Shown here: positions 4,996 to 6,371 of the stretch, piece by piece
Position numbering within the stretch: position 1 is the stretch's first letter
Layout: every line of letters starts with the position of its first letter
Assembly (NCBI GenBank): GCA_030150335.1
Contig: JASLGC010000037.1
Span: 1 to 6,371 of the forward strand
Length of the DNA stretch: 6,371 nucleotides
Source: Flavobacterium sp.
GTDB lineage: Bacteria > Bacteroidota > Bacteroidia > Flavobacteriales > Flavobacteriaceae
Reading direction: 5' to 3'
Position numbers and translations under genes: made by a program
Notes under the pieces: model-generated
What the model saw: the letters and a program-made list of their open reading frames with translations, nothing else
Databases searched by the model: none
Told to the model about the DNA's origin: nothing

Positions 4996-5652
4996 ATGAA
5001 AACATTAGAAAACACATTAAACCAATTCGGTTGGGATAGTCAGGAAAGAGTAGAGACAGCGTTGAGCTTTTTGAAAAGTGGCAAAGGGATATTACTGTTA
5101 GACGACCAAGACAGAGAAAACGAAGGCGATATTATATTCTCAGTCCATTTGATGTCTGAGCAAGATATGGCAATGCTGATACGCTATTGCAGTGGAGTTA
5201 TCTGTTTGTGTCTGACCAATGATAAAGCAGACGAATTGCAATTGCCATATATGGTAGAAGAAAACAGCAGTCGCTTTCAAACGCCGTTTACCATCACTAT
5301 AGAAGCGGCAAAAGGAGTAACAACCGGTTTGTCTGCAGCTGATAGGTTAACCACGGTTCTTGCAGCAAGTAATAAAAATGCTATTGCAAGCGATTTAGCA
5401 CGTCCAGGACATATATTTCCCCTTAGAGCTAAGAATGGTGGTGTACTCGAGAGAAACGGGCATACAGAAGGCGCAATAGACTTAATGAAGTTAGCTGGTT
5501 TGCCACCACAAGCTGTTTTGTGTGAATTAATGAATGACGACGGTACGATGGCGAGATTAGCTGAGGTTGTTACTTTTGCTAAAGAACATAAAATGACGGT
5601 GCTTAGTATAGCCGACTTGGTTTATTACCGTACTTTTGTTAGTGATAAATAA
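4996..5652 (+). CDS. ribB: 3,4-dihydroxy-2-butanone-4-phosphate synthase, monofunctional
   Basis: RibB turns ribulose 5-phosphate into 3,4-dihydroxy-2-butanone 4-phosphate plus formate, supplying the four-carbon unit of riboflavin. I take the ATG at 4996 as start. The frame stays open upstream to a TTG at 4915, but that codon lies in the T tail of the preceding terminator and the extra 27 residues do not resemble the family. From 4996 the protein has 218 residues, close to the 217 of Escherichia coli RibB, and aligns along its whole length. Metal- and substrate-binding features are intact: DDQDRENEGD (36-45, with R40, E41, E43), GVTTGLSAADR (107-117), RPGHIFPL (136-143, H139), GHTE (155-158, H156) and LCE with E177. 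There is no GTP cyclohydrolase II domain, whereas Bacteroidota commonly carry the fused RibBA. It is followed after 9 bases by the regulator gene, so the two are probably co-transcribed. Cytoplasmic. Confidence 0.94.
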   Translation: MKTLENTLNQFGWDSQERVETALSFLKSGKGILLLDDQDRENEGDIIFSVHLMSEQDMAMLIRYCSGVICLCLTNDKADELQLPYMVEENSSRFQTPFTITIEAAKGVTTGLSAADRLTTVLAASNKNAIASDLARPGHIFPLRAKNGGVLERNGHTEGAIDLMKLAGLPPQAVLCELMNDDGTMARLAEVVTFAKEHKMTVLSIADLVYYRTFVSDK

Positions 5653-5661
5653 GTCTATTAG

Positions 5662-6237
5662 ATGAAACAATTAATTGCCTATATACAAGAGCGAATAGAT
5701 GTAACAGAAGAAGAATTGGATGTGATTCTGTCTCGCTTTCACTATGAGAAGTTGGCAAAAGGAATACAGTTAAATTCCTCAGGACTTAGCACACAAAAAC
5801 TATACTTTGTTTGCAAAGGGTGCTTGCGCATTTTTTACATTAATGAAGCAGGACAAGATGCAACGCGTTTCTTCGCCTTTGAAAATCAATTTGCCACAGC
5901 TTTAGTCAGTTTTATCAATACATCTCCATCTTCTGAATATTTACAAGCATTAGAAGAAAGCGAAGTATTTGTAATTACGCATGCAGACTTTTACAGTTTA
6001 TTAGATGAGGTTCCTCAATGGGAGAAGTTTTATCGTAAGTACTTAGAGTTTGCCTATGTAAACAATACCAATCGATTGTTTTCTATGGTTACGATGGATG
6101 CTTCAGAACGCTATACTGAATTGTTGAAACAAAATCCGTTGATTGTACAGCGGTTGCCCAATAAAATTGTTGCTTCATATCTAAACATATCACAAGAAAC
6201 ACTAAGTAGAATTAAATCAAAAGCAATTGGAGTTTGA
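5662..6237 (+). CDS. Crp/Fnr-family transcriptional regulator
   Basis: The 191-residue protein has the Crp layout: an N-terminal cyclic-nucleotide-binding-like barrel (about 24-115, with YFVCKGCLRIFYI at 48-60 and FFAFENQFATALVSFI at 70-85), a dimerisation helix (about 118-140), and a C-terminal helix-turn-helix (about 165-187). The recognition helix reads QETLSRIKSK (178-187); E179, S182 and R183 match the E-x-x-S-R of Fnr that contacts TTGA half-sites. The barrel lacks the G-E-x(n)-R-x-A-S/T cassette that binds cAMP, and only two cysteines (51 and 54) are present, so neither cAMP sensing nor an Fnr-type four-cysteine iron-sulphur cluster is supported. The signal is unknown. It lies 9 bases after ribB in the same operon, and TTGA-N6-TCAA boxes lie before this operon and before the ABC exporter; I infer that both are its targets. 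No terminator was recognised after it. Confidence 0.9.
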   Translation: MKQLIAYIQERIDVTEEELDVILSRFHYEKLAKGIQLNSSGLSTQKLYFVCKGCLRIFYINEAGQDATRFFAFENQFATALVSFINTSPSSEYLQALEESEVFVITHADFYSLLDEVPQWEKFYRKYLEFAYVNNTNRLFSMVTMDASERYTELLKQNPLIVQRLPNKIVASYLNISQETLSRIKSKAIGV

Positions 6238-6371
6238 TTTGGCTTGTTTAGTAATGGCTTCGACTACATTGCGTATACTCTTAGAAAAAAGGCGGTTTTC
6301 GTCGAAAGAGTGTCAGAGAGATAACGAATCGTTTTGCGTTCGTAGTGAACCGAGTATTCATTAATTGACAA
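6238..6371. other. Non-coding, GC- and CpG-rich right end; possible repeat
   Basis: No gene can be supported here. By hand count the stretch is about 39% G+C with many CpG steps, against roughly 22% in the comparable spacer at 2101-2160. It has short palindromes TTTCG-T-CGAAA (6297-6307) and AACGA-A-TCGTT (6323-6333) but no classic terminator. A minus-strand frame is open from the edge to a TAG at 6264-6266 (35 codons, ending in FFLRVYAM). It could be the tail of a gene entering from the right, but it does not resemble a family I recognise. A dispersed repeat or structured RNA is at least as likely. Confidence 0.3.

Noticed and set aside
1..6371. CRISPR array, insertion sequence, tRNA or rRNA
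   Set aside because: I found no regularly spaced repeats, transposase motifs, terminal inverted repeats, or tRNA/rRNA-like sequence on either strand.

Overview
The window is AT-rich DNA from a bacterium of the phylum Bacteroidota, most likely class Flavobacteriia; a Myroides- or Flavobacterium-like source is my best guess, but the genus cannot be proven from the sequence. The evidence is two PorT-type outer-membrane beta-barrel proteins, promoter elements of the Bacteroidota type (TAnnTTTG at -7) in front of most genes, a lack of clear Shine-Dalgarno sequences, and a short Crp/Fnr protein of the kind common in that phylum.

Layout. Positions 1-393 (minus) hold a GNAT acetyltransferase cut by the left edge. 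It diverges from a second gene (492-1364, plus) that fuses a GNAT domain to a Nudix hydrolase domain. A hairpin terminator at 1368-1400 separates this from two convergent minus-strand paralogues encoding PorT-like outer-membrane proteins (1403-2044 and 2248-2910), each with its own promoter. The 160-bp region 2911-3070 is a divergent control region. Toward the outer-membrane gene it carries a good promoter with two identical 13-bp palindromes, one lying in the -33/-7 spacer. Toward the other side it carries the promoter of a full-length ABC exporter (3071-4858). After a terminator at 4887-4920 comes a probable two-gene operon: a monofunctional 3,4-dihydroxy-2-butanone-4-phosphate synthase RibB (4996-5652) and, 9 bases later, a Crp/Fnr-family regulator (5662-6237). 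The last 134 bases have no recognisable gene and are unusually CpG- and GC-rich for an intergenic stretch here.

How the parts may work together. The most interesting signal is regulatory. The ABC exporter promoter and the ribB-crp promoter share a 19-base block (17 identical) containing an Fnr/Crp-like box TTGAC-N4-ATCAA. In both cases the box lies exactly 22 bases upstream of a -7-like element ending in CTTTG. That places the box centre at about -42, the position of class II Crp/Fnr activation. The regulator encoded in the operon has an Fnr-type recognition helix (E-x-x-S-R), the type known to read TTGA half-sites. I infer a small autoregulated regulon: the regulator controls its own operon, a riboflavin-precursor enzyme and a neighbouring ABC exporter. 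The signal and the exported substrate are unknown.
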